In this document: positions 50,653 to 60,790 of the stretch, in pieces
Layout of the letters: each line of letters begins with the position of its first letter
How positions within the stretch are numbered: position 1 is the stretch's first letter
NCBI GenBank assembly: GCA_907164885.2
Contig: OU015493.1
Span: 124,005,070-124,069,069, forward strand
Length of the DNA stretch: 64,000 bases
Source: Dolomedes plantarius
Lineage: Eukaryota > Arthropoda > Arachnida > Araneae > Dolomedidae
Direction: 5' to 3'
The notes under the pieces: generated by a model
Seen by the model: the letters and a program-made list of their open reading frames with translations, nothing else
Databases searched by the model: none
What the model was told of the DNA's origin: nothing
Position numbers and translations under genes: made by a program

Positions 50653-51072
50653 TTTTTCAATTCCTACTATTAGTTCACACTCTCTATATATATCTTGTTC
50701 AAATTTTCAATCGTTAATAAAAGTACTTTTTATTGATCCACTCAAGTTCAAATACATTTTTTTAAACTTGTAGTGGATGACACTTAAAGTTAATACAGTT
50801 TTTTCAAATATTAATTCATTAATTAAATTTAATTAATCGATTTCAGTTTTAGACCTAGAGCGTCTCTTGCTCTTGAATAGTAATTTCCCTCTTGTTACTG
50901 TGTAAACGGTAGCAGTGTGGTATCGCGGGCTTCTCCCGTCCTGTAGGTTGCGAGATCGAATCCCCAACCTGACAAACTTTTTCTCTCTCTTACCCCCCTT
51001 CCTAATCTCGCACAGTAGGCAAGGTTCTGGCAGGCAATCCTTTTTTTCAATTCCTACTATTAGTTCACACTC
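50653..51072 (+). repeat. Segment flanked by an exact 30-bp direct repeat
   Basis: The same 30 bases, starting TTTTTCAATTCCTACTATTA, occur at 50653-50682 and 51043-51072 with no difference. The 360 bases between end in the tRNA-like SINE. The repeat is long for a retroposon target duplication but within what LINE machinery can leave, so the enclosed segment may be one insertion. Unequal duplication is the alternative. Confidence 0.6.
50883..51042 (+). repeat. tRNA-like SINE with A and B boxes
   Basis: An A-box GGTAGCAGTGTGG (about 50909) and a B-box GCGAGATCGAATCCC (about 50950) are spaced as in a tRNA, followed by a CT-rich stretch and a body ending near a T run. The region between the boxes (CGGGCTTCTCCCGTCCTG) can fold into an anticodon-like arm, but acceptor pairing is poor. 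A tRNA-derived SINE rather than a working tRNA. Confidence 0.55.
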
Positions 51073-51679
51073 AAATTATTCTTTGTTGACCTAAGTAGGA
51101 ATTGACTTTAAAAATTTTTTTTTATATATTACTTGTTTCTAATTACGTTTGACGTGCATTTCCTGGTGCTAGATGAATATGGCTGGATAAAATTCGAACT
51201 CATAACTGTGGCTAGCAGCAGAACTAGTCAAATAACAGAAAATAAAAATTAAATAACTCCATATAAATTTCCGGGATTTCATATTCACAGTAAGCTATGG
51301 GATCTTATTAAAAAGGAATGTTTTTAAAAAAATTAAATATCTTTTCTGCTTTCACCGTATCTCACCTCTTTCTCTTCAACAAGATTCGAGCTAACGCCAC
51401 TGTTCTGACTAAGTCCAGAGTGCATTTCCTTCGCATTTCGAAAGAATATTCAAGGGTTTTAATAAGACACTAGTTGGTACCCGTCAAAACATGACGGCTG
51501 GATAGTAAATAAATGAAATAATACACATATTATACTCAACACATCATTGTCAAATGTTGCGAATCGTAATGTTAAAAATAGAGAGATATACTTTAAAAAA
51601 TTACTATTGAACCCAATAAAAAGAAATGTGGTTACTAAACAGCGCGAAATAAACAATTTCCGTCAGGTTCAATTCTATA
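51073..51679. other. AT-rich stretch with no recognisable gene
   Basis: Nothing recognised. Confidence 0.6.
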
Positions 51680-52003
51680 TCTTACAAATATAATCAAAAT
51701 TAAAAATGGCAAAGAGAGAGCAAGAGAGATTCCTAAGAATAAACAAATTAACGTGTTTATGCGGCCTCATGCTTAGTGAATATCTAAAGTCGGATTTAAA
51801 CATGTCACCGAGCATGCTCAAAAAGAAATTTTTTCAACTGTACATTATCGCCAATTAATAGAATTTGAGGTTACAAAAACTATATTTGACACATCTATAG
51901 ATTAAAATCTTTCCTTTGAGACTAAAATGAAGCAAATTGATGCGGTAGTTTTCTCTCACGGGCTTCACAAAAAACCATCTTAGCAACTTAAATATACAGA
52001 TTA
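51680..52003 (-). repeat. Dispersed repeat R2, copy 2
   Basis: Reverse-complement match to 38568-38965 over its whole length, with a single copy of the 85-base unit that is doubled there. Shared blocks include CGTGAGAGAAAACTACCGC and TTCACTAAGCATGAGGCCGC. Non-coding, class unknown. Confidence 0.7.
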
Positions 52004-52789
52004 GATCTAGTTTTGTAGATAGTTAACTAGTTATTTTTAAGTACATTTTCCTAACTCAAAATATAAATTAGGTTATTCTTCGTAGCTTTCCCTAATTTAA
52101 TATTTATAGTAACCTATCGGTTTCAGTGAACAAGAAAATTCGGAAACATGTTATTTTTTTATAGATTAATTTCTATGTTGGTAAAAGTTGTTTCCCTTTC
52201 TGTTCATCCTGTGACATTTAATCGTCTAGTGCGTGCCGATCGTAATTGGAAAATTTTATAGTTTATTTCCAATTATCTTTTATTTGCACCATCAAAACCT
52301 CAAATAAAAGCATTGAAAATAATTTAGTACCTTAGCCATTATCTTAGAGCAACCCGTATAAAACCTGGTTGCATGATTTTCTTAATAGAATATTTAAACG
52401 GATAGTTCACAAAATTCGTTTTTAGAAAAAGTTTCCCCCAAAACAGGCTACTCACGGTTTCTTTTAGCATTAGTTTGAATATAGCATAAAAAAGTATATT
52501 TTCTGTTATTAAATATCATCTTGGGTTAGAACATTTTGAAAAAATTACCCTACACACGCGTTTCTGTTTTTTATATACTCCACATAACAACATTTAGTAC
52601 ATATTACTGTCAACCACTGAACCCAAGATATATTAAGCATTACAGATATTATTTCTTGACGTGTACAGATAAATTAATTTAAACATATATCAAAAACACT
52701 CCCTTTTTTAAAAAAGCTCAAATAGTGCTAAAAACGTTTCCATGTTTCGCAGAACTGTTTCTCAAATTACATTTTATTTAACAAAAGCG
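52004..52789. other. AT-rich stretch with no recognisable gene
   Basis: Nothing recognised upstream of the LINE remnant. Confidence 0.6.
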
Positions 52790-53530
52790 ACATGCAAATT
52801 AGCACTTATGCCATTAGTACACGAGCTCTCCAGTATTTTCGACAATAAAACCACTTATAAAAGAAGCAGCACACAGGTCAAAATGTTCGGCTGTCATAGG
52901 TTGACGAGGGTCACAAAAGGTATAGTCAGGAGAATCAGCAAGACAGTCATGTTTTGTTAACAGTCTAAAGCATGCAACAGCAACTTTTCTTGTAGCATCA
53001 GGAACACAAGTGGTGTTCTCATTAAGAATAGCCCAGCTCTTGTCTTTAGATGCTTCCGCGGCCTCTAATTTAAAGTTAGAGGCCGCGGAACTGGAGAGTT
53101 TAGTGTTTGCAATTTATAATACGCTGACTGGAGAGTTTACTGGAGAGTTTAGTGTTTCAAAGTCATATTTGTCCAAAGCCTTAAAGAATGGAATGCTAAT
53201 ACTTTCGTGGGTCTCTGGGACACCAAGGCTCCTTTCTTGGCAAGTAAGTCCGCATGTCCGTTTACCACAATGCCACAATGGTCTGGTACCCATTTGAAGG
53301 AAATTTTATGAGCAAGATCCTTCAAAAGCAATCTGCATTCTCAAATTCGTTGTGACTCAACGGTGATAATTTTGTGACAGGGCCTGTAGTACTGATCTTA
53401 ATTCAGAAAGAATAACGTCTTTGTTAAGAACAGACTCTCTCAATGATAGTTGTTGACCCGTTACAGCAACAGCCTTTTTCTCGCCATCAAAGATAGTATT
53501 CTCGAAGTACACAATTAGACTGAATTTTCA
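52790..53530 (-). pseudogene. LINE ORF2 RNase H domain and C-terminal tail, rearranged
   Basis: The minus strand encodes, in order from 53530 down, a degraded RNase H start (VYFENTIFDGEKKAVAV, then LSELRSVLQAL), the RNase H signature WVPDHCGIVVNGHADLLAKK (about 53237-53300), and a downstream tail (RLLTKHDCLADSP, then CDPRQPMTAEHFDLC with the family's terminal Cys/His pattern, about 52840-53020). These are the parts found at the end of ORF2 in Jockey/R1-like LINEs, where RNase H removes RNA template after reverse transcription. The frame shifts several times. The middle contains a GC-rich palindrome and partial duplications of an ACTGGAGAGTTTAGTGTTT unit (53090-53160). The reverse-transcriptase and endonuclease domains are absent. 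Confidence 0.7.
53054..53090. repeat. Perfect GC-rich inverted repeat
   Basis: Arms TTCCGCGGCCTCTAA (53054-53068) and TTAGAGGCCGCGGAA (53076-53090) are exact complements around a 7-base AT spacer. It lies inside the LINE remnant and breaks its reading frame. Confidence 0.9.
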
Positions 53531-53821
53531 TCATATCATAAACATTCACCTTGCAATTTTAGTTTTTTTTCAAAAGTGTTTTAAATCTTTAAATTTTTAT
53601 CTTTAAATGTCTTATCTTTCAATATTTAAATTTATTTGAAGAGGGCCTAATTTTTTTATTTTATTTTTTAACTGAGCACATACATGTATTGTGAAAACAA
53701 AATATCTTGCTTAGAGGAGATAAAATCCACCGACCCAGGAACTCCAGTGAACCTTGAAATTACGTCCCATATCAAAAACAAACTAAAACTACTACAAAAT
53801 AAAAGTAAAATGGTATATATA
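53531..53821. other. Short stretch without a recognisable gene
   Basis: AT-rich. Overlapping frames of about 90 codons on both strands (53668-53962) are not recognisable, and they cross the end of the Tc1 derivative. Confidence 0.5.
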
Positions 53822-54432
53822 CTCCTGGCCAGTAAAATTGCAACACCAGGAAGGAAAGTAAATACCAAAACTTTACTTATTGTACGCATACAGCATAGTA
53901 GGAATTTGTATGTGAGAGACATGATTAAATATGTAGGCAATTTGGGGGTATACGGGGTCTGAAATTGATACTGTGGCAGCTAAATCGGCTCTAACCCGGT
54001 TAGGCATCGAGTCGAACTGGGCTTGTCTGACCGATACGGGCAAGCCATTTCATGCTGCTTCAAGTCTATGCCACACTTCATCAATCGTAGTGGCTAAAGA
54101 GCGGTGGCGTCCCAGTCTCTCAGCAACTCATGTCCACATGTTTCCGATTTGTGAGAGATCTGGAGAACGAGGTAGTCGATTCTCTTTCTTATACGAGGCA
54201 TAACACGATCTTCTCGCAAACAACCAACATTCAAATGCGATTTTCGAATTTGAAACCCGCTGCGTAACTTTCATTTTATACAGAGTTTGAGATGCCGCTT
54301 CTCCCTCCTGTGTCATTCGATTGCGCTTAAATGCTAATAATTTGCATATCCCAGCATCTTCTTCCTTTCATGCGCATTTGGCGTTTGTATCGTCTCTCCG
54401 TCATGGTGATGCAATTTCAGTGGCCAACAGCG
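53822..54432 (-). mobile_element. Internally deleted Tc1-like transposon
   Basis: Flanked by TA (53820-53821 and 54433-54434). The ends read CTCCTGGCCAGTAAAATTGC and, on the other strand, CGCTGTTGGCCACTGAAATT, so the inverted repeats are imperfect. The left 350 bases carry a stretch resembling the catalytic-domain end of a Tc1-like element (GGCATCGAGTCGAACTGGGC and GTGAGAGATCTGGAGAACGA blocks). The right 230 bases resemble the 5' leader, with TATACGAGGCATAAC at the presumed transposase start. The HTH and most catalytic sequence between them is missing, with the junction near 54178-54195. Family identification rests on recalled similarity. Non-autonomous. Confidence 0.65.
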
Positions 54433-54534
54433 TATTATAAATTGAAAAATAGATATAAAACAATGTACAATGGGATAAAAATATACAATTAATGTAGAAT
54501 AAAAATGGAAATTTTCCATAAGTACAAAATAATG

Positions 54535-54977
54535 GGTTGGCATAAAAGTTAGCACAAAAGTTGGCATAAAAGTTAGCACATTTAAGTCTTTAGCGTCATC
54601 CGAAGCAATTTTTTAAAATTGTATTGTGACAGCTGTCATATTAGCATGCATTTAAAACAAAAAAAATCTTATCAAAATTAGCTAATTATTGTGTAGCTAT
54701 TTTAATTCTGAAAGTAATTTTAAAAAAAAAAAAGAGTAACATTTTCGGCATATTAAGCTTTACTTATTGAGGAAAGGTAAAAACGCAACTGAACCCCAAA
54801 AAAATTTTTTTAAATATTTGTGTAAGTTTTCGAAGAATGGAATTTTGAAGTTGCCTGAAAGATGGCAGAAGGTAGTAAATCCAAATGGTGACTATGTTGC
54901 CCAGTAAAATTATTGGTGAAAAAAAAATGTGTCTTTCATTTTTAATTAAAAACAGAACAAGCTTTTTGGTCAGCCTA
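54535..54977 (+). pseudogene. Mariner transposase C-terminus and 3' end
   Basis: The plus strand encodes LPERWQKVVNPNGDYVAQ then a stop (about 54842-54906), the carboxyl end of mellifera/irritans-type mariner transposases. The usual trailer follows (AAAATTATTGGTGAA, then a TTTCATTTTTAATTA stretch). The right terminus CTTTTTGGTCAGCCTAATC and left terminus GGTTGGCATAAAAGTTAGC are imperfect inverted copies. The left terminus is locally repeated (GTTGGCATAAAAGTTAGCAC occurs almost twice). Most of the gene is deleted. Confidence 0.65.
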
Positions 54978-55101
54978 ATCTATATATGACGCAGTGAAAG
55001 GCAAAGTGGTGTAAGTCAGTAAGTCAAGTGGTGTAAGTCAAAAGCGTTTTGATGAAAAAACTACAGAAAATTCCACTATATATTGAAAAAATTATAATTC
55101 A

Positions 55102-55757
55102 CTAGCTGAAAACCCGCACTTCGCTACGGAGTACATTCAAATTAAATACAACGGTTAATATATGCAATTAATGCCAAAAAATAAATATATATATATATTT
55201 ATAATAAATACGACGATCAATATATACAATTGATGTAGAAAAAAATATCTATATTTATAAAAAAATCATAAGGGATATTTTTATAGACAAAATAATGTCC
55301 AAACGTCTGCCGCATTAGCAAGAAAAAAATATTTTTTTGTCTATTTAGTTGTTATTCACGTGACGATAAATTTATTTAAAGTACCAGAAAAAGAAATCAC
55401 GTGATCAGCATTTAATAAATTAAATTCTAAAAATTAATCTTTAAAAATTCACCAAAAATCAGAAAATAGAGGTAAAGATTCGAAAAAGATTTCATTTTAA
55501 AGGAATTTTTAAGATCTTTCTCGTGATATAAATACCCTCAAATTATTATTTTAAATGCAAACTTAAAAACAGTTACTAAAATAGCTTAAAAATTTAATTT
55601 TAGAAAATCTAAGAAGAATTTTTCAAAAATCTCTCTTAGTGCATCCCTACACTATAAGAAGAATCACCATGCAAAATTTCAGCCCTTTAGGTAAAGTGGT
55701 TTGGTCTGTGCGTTGTATGTCAGTCAGTCAGTTACGGAACTGTTTTATATATATAGA
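55102..55757 (-). mobile_element. Non-autonomous Helitron, copy E
   Basis: Left boundary A|CTAGCTGAAAACCCGCACT and right boundary TATATATATAGA, which is directly followed by CTAG of copy F with no bases between. It shares the whole internal order of the family (TACGACGATCAATATATACA, ATCACGTGATCAGCATTTAA, AAATTTTAGCC-type block), with a small deletion near 55290. Non-coding. Confidence 0.8.
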
Positions 55758-55844
55758 CTAGCTGAAAACCCGCACTTCGCTACGGAGTACATTCAAATTA
55801 AATGCAACGGTCAATGTATGCAATTAATGCCAAAAAAATTAATA

Positions 55845-58264
55845 CAGTCGAACCCCGTTATAGCGAACCTGGTATATAACGAACTCCCGGATATAACGAA
55901 CGAAATTTTTGGTCCCGCCGTTTTCCTATTCTATTTAATGCTAATTTACCCTTTTATAGCGAACCTCTGAAATGTTAAGAATCGGCTATAACGAACCTTT
56001 TTTTTCAGTCGACTGATTTTTTAAAAAAAATTTTTCTCGGTTGTGAAAACTCTGATGACTTCGACTCTCATTTCATATGGAAATGTATGTCAGCTAGTGA
56101 AACACGGAGTAAATCAGCGATAAGTCTGTTTATTCAAGGGTAGAATCATCTGCATTCTTTCCCTTTTACGATAGCCACTCTGCAGTTGTAATCCCGCCAG
56201 TAATTCGGTAAGCGAAACCACAGTAAGAGGAGGAAGGGGAGGGGAAAGGTTCACCAAACGCTTGAGGAGAACAAGTAAAAGCATGAACAGTATAGCATAT
56301 GCGCACCCGAGAACAAGGGGAAAGGTCAGCTCAGGGTCGAGCCGGAAGATTCATTTCCACACGCAGGTGGAAGGGAAGTCATTTCATCTAATTCACCTAT
56401 TTGAGTGTTTATCACAAGTTAAAAATTCGCTTTTAAGAAATCATTTGGTACATCATGTCGAGCAAGCGTAAAGCATTCTGCATCGAAGAAAAAGTAAATA
56501 TTATAAGAGAAATACAAAATAGAGGTAGCCAAGTTGACATTTGCCGAAAAAAAGATTTATCGAAATCTACAGTTGGAACAATATGGAAAAACAGAGAAAG
56601 CATACTTTCTGCTTTCGAGAAAAATTTGAACTCCCCCAAAAAATTAAGAAAAGCGGACCATCAAGAAGTGGAAGAAGCTTTATTAAAATGGTTCAGCATT
56701 CAAAGAAGCCAAAATGTACCAATTTCTGGGCAAATGCTTCAGTCAAAAGCTGATGAATTTTCCAGTAAATTTGGAATTCCATTTTCGTGTTCTAATGGAT
56801 GGTTAGACAGATTCAAGAAGCGGAACAACATATCTTCCTGAAAAATTGTTGGAGAATCGGGAGATGTTTCAACATCCAACATCGATTGGATATAAAATAC
56901 GTGGAAAGAAAATATTTGGAATGACATCTCTAGTGAATATGACGAGAATGACATATTTAATGCTGATGAAGCTGCACTGTTTTACTAGATGACACCAAAC
57001 CATACATTAAAATTTAATGGAGAGAAATGAAATGGCGGAAAATTGTCGAAAGACAGAATCACATTTCTTGTGTGTGCCAATATGAGTGGAACTGAACGTC
57101 GTAAGCTTCTAGTAATTGGAAAATCTAAACACCCCAGATGCTTCAAAAATATAAAACGGCTTCCTGTTTCTTATGAAACCAACCGTAAGGCGTGGATGAC
57201 TAAGGAACTGTTTGAAAAAGAACTTCGAAAGTGGGATCGTGAACTTTCAGCTAAAAAACGGAAAATTCTACTTCTGCTTGACAATTGTAGTGCACACAAA
57301 AACGATAAACAGTTACAATCGATTAGAATTGTACTCTTTCCCCCGAATGAAACTTCTGTAGTACAGCCTATGGACCAGGGTGTCATCAGAAGCCTTAAAT
57401 GTCATTACAGAAAGCAGCTCATTTTACGAATTTTAGAAGGATATGATAAAATTGTAAAATGTGACGTTTCTCTTCTTGATGCACTTCTAATGCTCGAAAA
57501 ATCTTGGCGGATTGTTACAGATTCTACAATTAGAAAATGTTTTCGACATGCTGGCCTAGCAAAGAATGTTGAAGAAGAAGATGATGATTTACCTATCGCG
57601 ATGTGGATAGAAAAACACAATATTTTCTCATTCTCGTATTGTGACATGCAATTGTTCGAAACATTTGATGATGAAATCATTACATGTGAAAATCCGACTG
57701 ATGAAGATATTGTGGAAGAAATTAAAATGAATCATTCTGAAATCGAAGATTCTGCATCTGATGTTGATGAAGAGGAGCACATAAATGATGAAATTCCCAC
57801 CATCTTATATGCTACAGTAGCAGTGCGTGTAATTAATAAGTTTTTTTCCACACAAACAGTGGAAGAAAGAGTGTTGCAGTCATTTGACGTACTGGACAAA
57901 GAAATTCATATAATGTTTTTGAAATCTGTATCACGTCAGCAGAAGATTACCGATTATTTCTGTAACAAAACAGTGAGCAAGAATTACAGGTAAAATGAAT
58001 TTATATCCATTTGTCTTTCATTTTTAATTAGTTTAATTTGTATTGTATCAGTTTAATGTTATCTATTTTAGTCAATTTAATTCCTTAATGGTAATTTTTA
58101 ATAGATTTTATCGTTTTTTAATACATCATTATTGAATAAACATAACAACTAATGAGTTATACATTTTGTGAACATTTTTCTTAACGGTTCGGATATAGCG
58201 AATCACCGGATATAGCGAACCAAACCTTTGGTCCCTTGAAGTTCGTTATAACGGGGTTCGACTG
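55845..58264 (+). mobile_element. Tigger/pogo transposon, full length
   Basis: The terminal inverted repeats are CAGTCGAACCCCGTTATAGC at the left and the complement of CAGTCGAACCCCGTTATAAC at the right (ending 58264). The left flank is TA and the right flank CA, a TA duplication with one mutation. Subterminal GATATAACGAAC/GATATAGCGAAC repeats flank both ends, a usual Tigger feature. The 2420-bp length is that of autonomous Tigger-like elements. The single transposase frame (56455-57993) has four stops. The insertion is inside Helitron copy F. Confidence 0.92.
56455..57993 (+). pseudogene. Tigger/CENP-B-type transposase with four in-frame stops
   Basis: A single frame from ATG 56455 to TAA 57991-57993, about 512 codons, with stops at 56839 (TGA), 56893 (TAA), 56986 (TAG) and 57028 (TGA) but no frameshift. 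Order: a psq-like HTH (EEKVNIIREIQNRGSQVDIC then SKSTVGTIW); a CENP-B-type HTH (EVEEALLKWFSIQRSQNVPI to NGWLDRFKKRNNI); the DDE nuclease with first Asp in NADEAALF (56965), second in ILLLLDNCSAH (57280) and third in VVQPMDQGVIRSLK (57373). That gives 30 residues between the last two, as in Tigger. An acidic tail and QQKITDYF close it. All four stops lie in one 190-base stretch around the first catalytic Asp. The 3' 316 codons from 57043 are open and well preserved. Confidence 0.9.
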
Positions 58265-58858
58265 CATATATATATTTATTATAAATACGACGATCAATAT
58301 ATACAATTGATAAAGGAAAAATATATGTATTTATAAAAAAATCGTAAGGGATATTTTTATAGACAAAATAAAGTCCAATCGTCTGCCGCATTAGCAAGAA
58401 AAATTTTTTTTTTGTCTATTTTTTTTTTTTTTTTGCACGTGACGATAAATTTATTTAAAGTACCAGAAAAATAAATCACGTGATCGGCATTTAATAAATT
58501 AAATTCTAAAAATTAATCTTTAAAAATTCACCAAAAATCAGGAAATGGAGGTAAAAATTCGAAAAAAATTTCATTTTGAAGGAAGTTTTAAGATTTTTCT
58601 CGTGATATAAATTTTATAACCCTCAATGTATTATTTTAAATGCAAACGTAAAAAAAGTTTAAAAAACAGCTTAAAAATTTAATTTAAAAAAATCTAAGAA
58701 GAATTTTTGAAAAATCTTTCTTAGTGCACCCCTACACCAATAGAAGAATCGCCATGCAAAATTTCAGCCCTTTAGGTCCAGCGGTTTGGTCTGTGCGTTG
58801 TATGTCAGTCAGTGAATGAATGAATCAGTCAGTTACGGAACTGTTTTATATATATAGA

Positions 58859-59011
58859 TAATAAATATTATAACATTGCAAACAATAGTTATTTTCAATT
58901 CCACTATAAATTGAACATGGAGATTACATTTTTGCCCTCAAATAGAAAAAGTTGAAAATATGACTTTACCTTTCACTTTTTGTCCTTGACACCACTTTAC
59001 CTTTCACCGCC
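58859..59011. other. Spacer between inverted Helitrons
   Basis: Its last 60 bases (GACTTTACCTTTCAC, CACCACTTTACCTTTCACCG) are the reverse complement of the segment at 54985-55040 left of copy E (AGTGAAAGGCAAAGTGGTGT). The Helitron cluster is thus bracketed by diverged inverted repeats. Confidence 0.5.
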
Positions 59012-59517
59012 TCATATATAAAACAGTTCCGTAACTGACTGACTGACTGACTCACTGACATACAACGCACAGACCAAACCGCTGGACCTAAACGGCTGAA
59101 ATTTTGCATGGCGATTCTTCTTATAGTGTAGGGGTGCTCTAAGAAAGATTTTTGAAAAATTCTTCTAAGATTTTTTAAAATTGAATTTTTAAGCTGATTT
59201 TGCAACTTTTTTAAAGTTTGCATTTAAAATAATAATTTGTGGGTTATAAACTTTATATCACGAGAAAGATCATAAAAGGTCCTTTAATATGAAATTTTTT
59301 CGAACGTTTACCTCGATTTTCTGATTTTAAGTGAATTTTTAAAGATTAATTTTTAGAATTTAGTTTATCAAATGCTGATCAAGTGATTTCTTTTTCTGGT
59401 ACTTTAAATAAATTTATCGTCTTGTGCATAACAACTAAATAGACAAAAAAAATATTTTTTTTCTTTCTAATGCAGCAGACAATTTGATATTATCGAAAAA
59501 AATAAATATTCCTTACG

Positions 59518-59555
<38 letters not shown>

Positions 59556-60169
59556 TTGTAATATAAGCGCTAAGGCGGTGGCGAAGCTCAACAGGCCCGA
59601 AAATCTTAGCCTGACTGATCCGGGGTGTAGTTCGAGTGGCTGGGATGAAGAAGAACTAATTTGAATCCATACCAGAAGGAAGAGGCACCTGGTTGATAAC
59701 ATAGTCTTTATTTCCGAAGCAGTTTCGTGGCTGGACATTATTTGGGCGGAATTACAGACATCTTAACTCCACAGATACCGAGGAAAAAAGCCCGATCGCG
59801 CCGACAGCGCAGGGCGCTACGGCAATACGGGCATTAAAACGCTACATCTTGCCAGGCCAGAGCAAAAAACACAAAGACTACAGACGCGCGAAATTTCTCG
59901 CCCGCGTACGGGTCTATACAACTTCTAATTCGCGAGAAACGGACACGTGATTAAGTCGTGTCGTATGGGGTGATGGTTTTGGAATGTTCCACGCCGTTCC
60001 CTTTATATAATTGTTATATAAGCTTTGGCCACACGTGCCGTAGGGGAAAAACTAATCAATTACTTCGGTTTGGATTTAGGTAGAAATAAAGAAAGAGGGA
60101 CGGTGTCCTATTGCGTTAGGATGAAGAATTTGGAAAGGGCGTGTTAAATAATAAAAAGGTTTTGAAATT

Positions 60170-60211
<42 letters not shown>

Positions 60212-60342
60212 CATCAGTTGTATACATTGATCGTCGCATTTATTATAAATATATATATTTATTTTCTTGGCATTAATTGCATACATTGACAGTTGTATTT
60301 AATTTGAATGTACTCAGTAGCGAAGCTCGGGTTTTCAGCTAG
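59012..60342 (+). mobile_element. Non-autonomous Helitron, copy G, plus strand, split by an LTR
   Basis: The only plus-strand copy. It starts TCATATATAAAACAGTTCCG, has a (GACT)n run, and ends GTAGCGAAGCTCGGGTTTTC with AGCTAG|T at 60342/60343. The 620-bp LTR-like block at 59557-60178 interrupts it within its TA-array zone. Otherwise it matches copies A-F. Confidence 0.8.
59557..60178 (-). mobile_element. Putative solo LTR, about 620 bp, GC-rich
   Basis: On the minus strand it starts TGAAATAAATTTCAAAACC and ends GCGCTTATATTACA (59557). A TATATAAAGGG box lies at about 60002-60009 and an AATAAAGACTATG poly-A signal at about 59700-59712, in the right order and spacing for U3-R-U5. The segment is clearly GC-richer than the Helitron around it and is bounded by TA arrays on both sides, so a target duplication cannot be judged. 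Confidence 0.5.
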
Positions 60343-60790
60343 TACATTATACGAGCATAAAACTATGACTATGCAGCACATTACAAAATGAACATGTACA
60401 AGTAAAATTTCCTACGGTAAAACAATGTTACTTAATTTTAAAAGTTCAAATAGAAGGAGGTTTTGTAAAATATATTAATTGAAACGAGGGAAAAAAAGCG
60501 TAAATATCTGTGAAAGTTTTGGAAAAATAGAATTATGACGTTGACTGAAAGATGACAGAAAATAGTAAAAGAAAATGGTCAATACGACGCCCAATAAAAT
60601 TATTGGAGTAAATAAAAAAATGAGTGTTTCATTTTTACATAAACCAGAAAGAACTGTTTAGCCAACCTAGTGCATAATACAAGCATAAAATTGCGACTAT
60701 GCTGCATATTAAAAAATGACCACGTACATGTAAAATTTCCTAGGATAAAATAAGCATTACTTAATTTAAGAAGTTCAAGCCAAAGGAAGT
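60339..60790 (+). repeat. Tandem duplication, period about 328
   Basis: The segment starting CTAGTACATTATACGAGCAT (60339) recurs, diverged, from CTAGTGCATAATACAAGCAT (60667). They share GACTATGCWGCAYATTA, ACATGTAAAATTTCCTAGG-like and ATTACTTAATTT blocks over about 120 bases. The mariner remnant lies between the two copies. Confidence 0.6.
60480..60669 (+). pseudogene. Mariner transposase 3' end remnant
   Basis: It encodes a degraded version of the mariner tail (readable as LTER then QKIVKENGQYDAQ and stop, about 60540-60597) and the trailer AATAAAATTATTGGAGTAAA. It ends in a terminal-repeat-like AGAACTGTTTAGCCAACC next to TA. Same family as 54535-54977, more diverged. Confidence 0.55.

Larger units (their letters stand above)
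55758..58858 (-). mobile_element. Non-autonomous Helitron, copy F, split by a Tigger
   Basis: The 3' terminus (CTAGCTGAAAACCC) is at 55758 and the 5' terminus (TCTATATATATAAAACAG on the minus strand) is at 58858. About 87 bases from the 3' end the 2.4-kb Tigger element is inserted, after which the Helitron resumes with ATAAATACGACGATCAATAT. Without the insert it is about 680 bp. It lies head-to-tail with copy E. Confidence 0.85.

Noticed and set aside
50883..50965. Functional tRNA gene
   Set aside because: Boxes present but no clean cloverleaf; followed by a SINE-like body.
53668..53962. Overlapping 90-codon frames on both strands as genes
   Set aside because: They span the Tc1 derivative's end and have no recognisable domains.
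57171..57680. Minus-strand frames of 71 and 91 codons inside the Tigger transposase
   Set aside because: Shadows of the well-supported plus-strand DDE frame.
59520..59738. 72-codon minus frame read as a small protein
   Set aside because: It lies in the LTR-like block and runs into the TA array; no motif.
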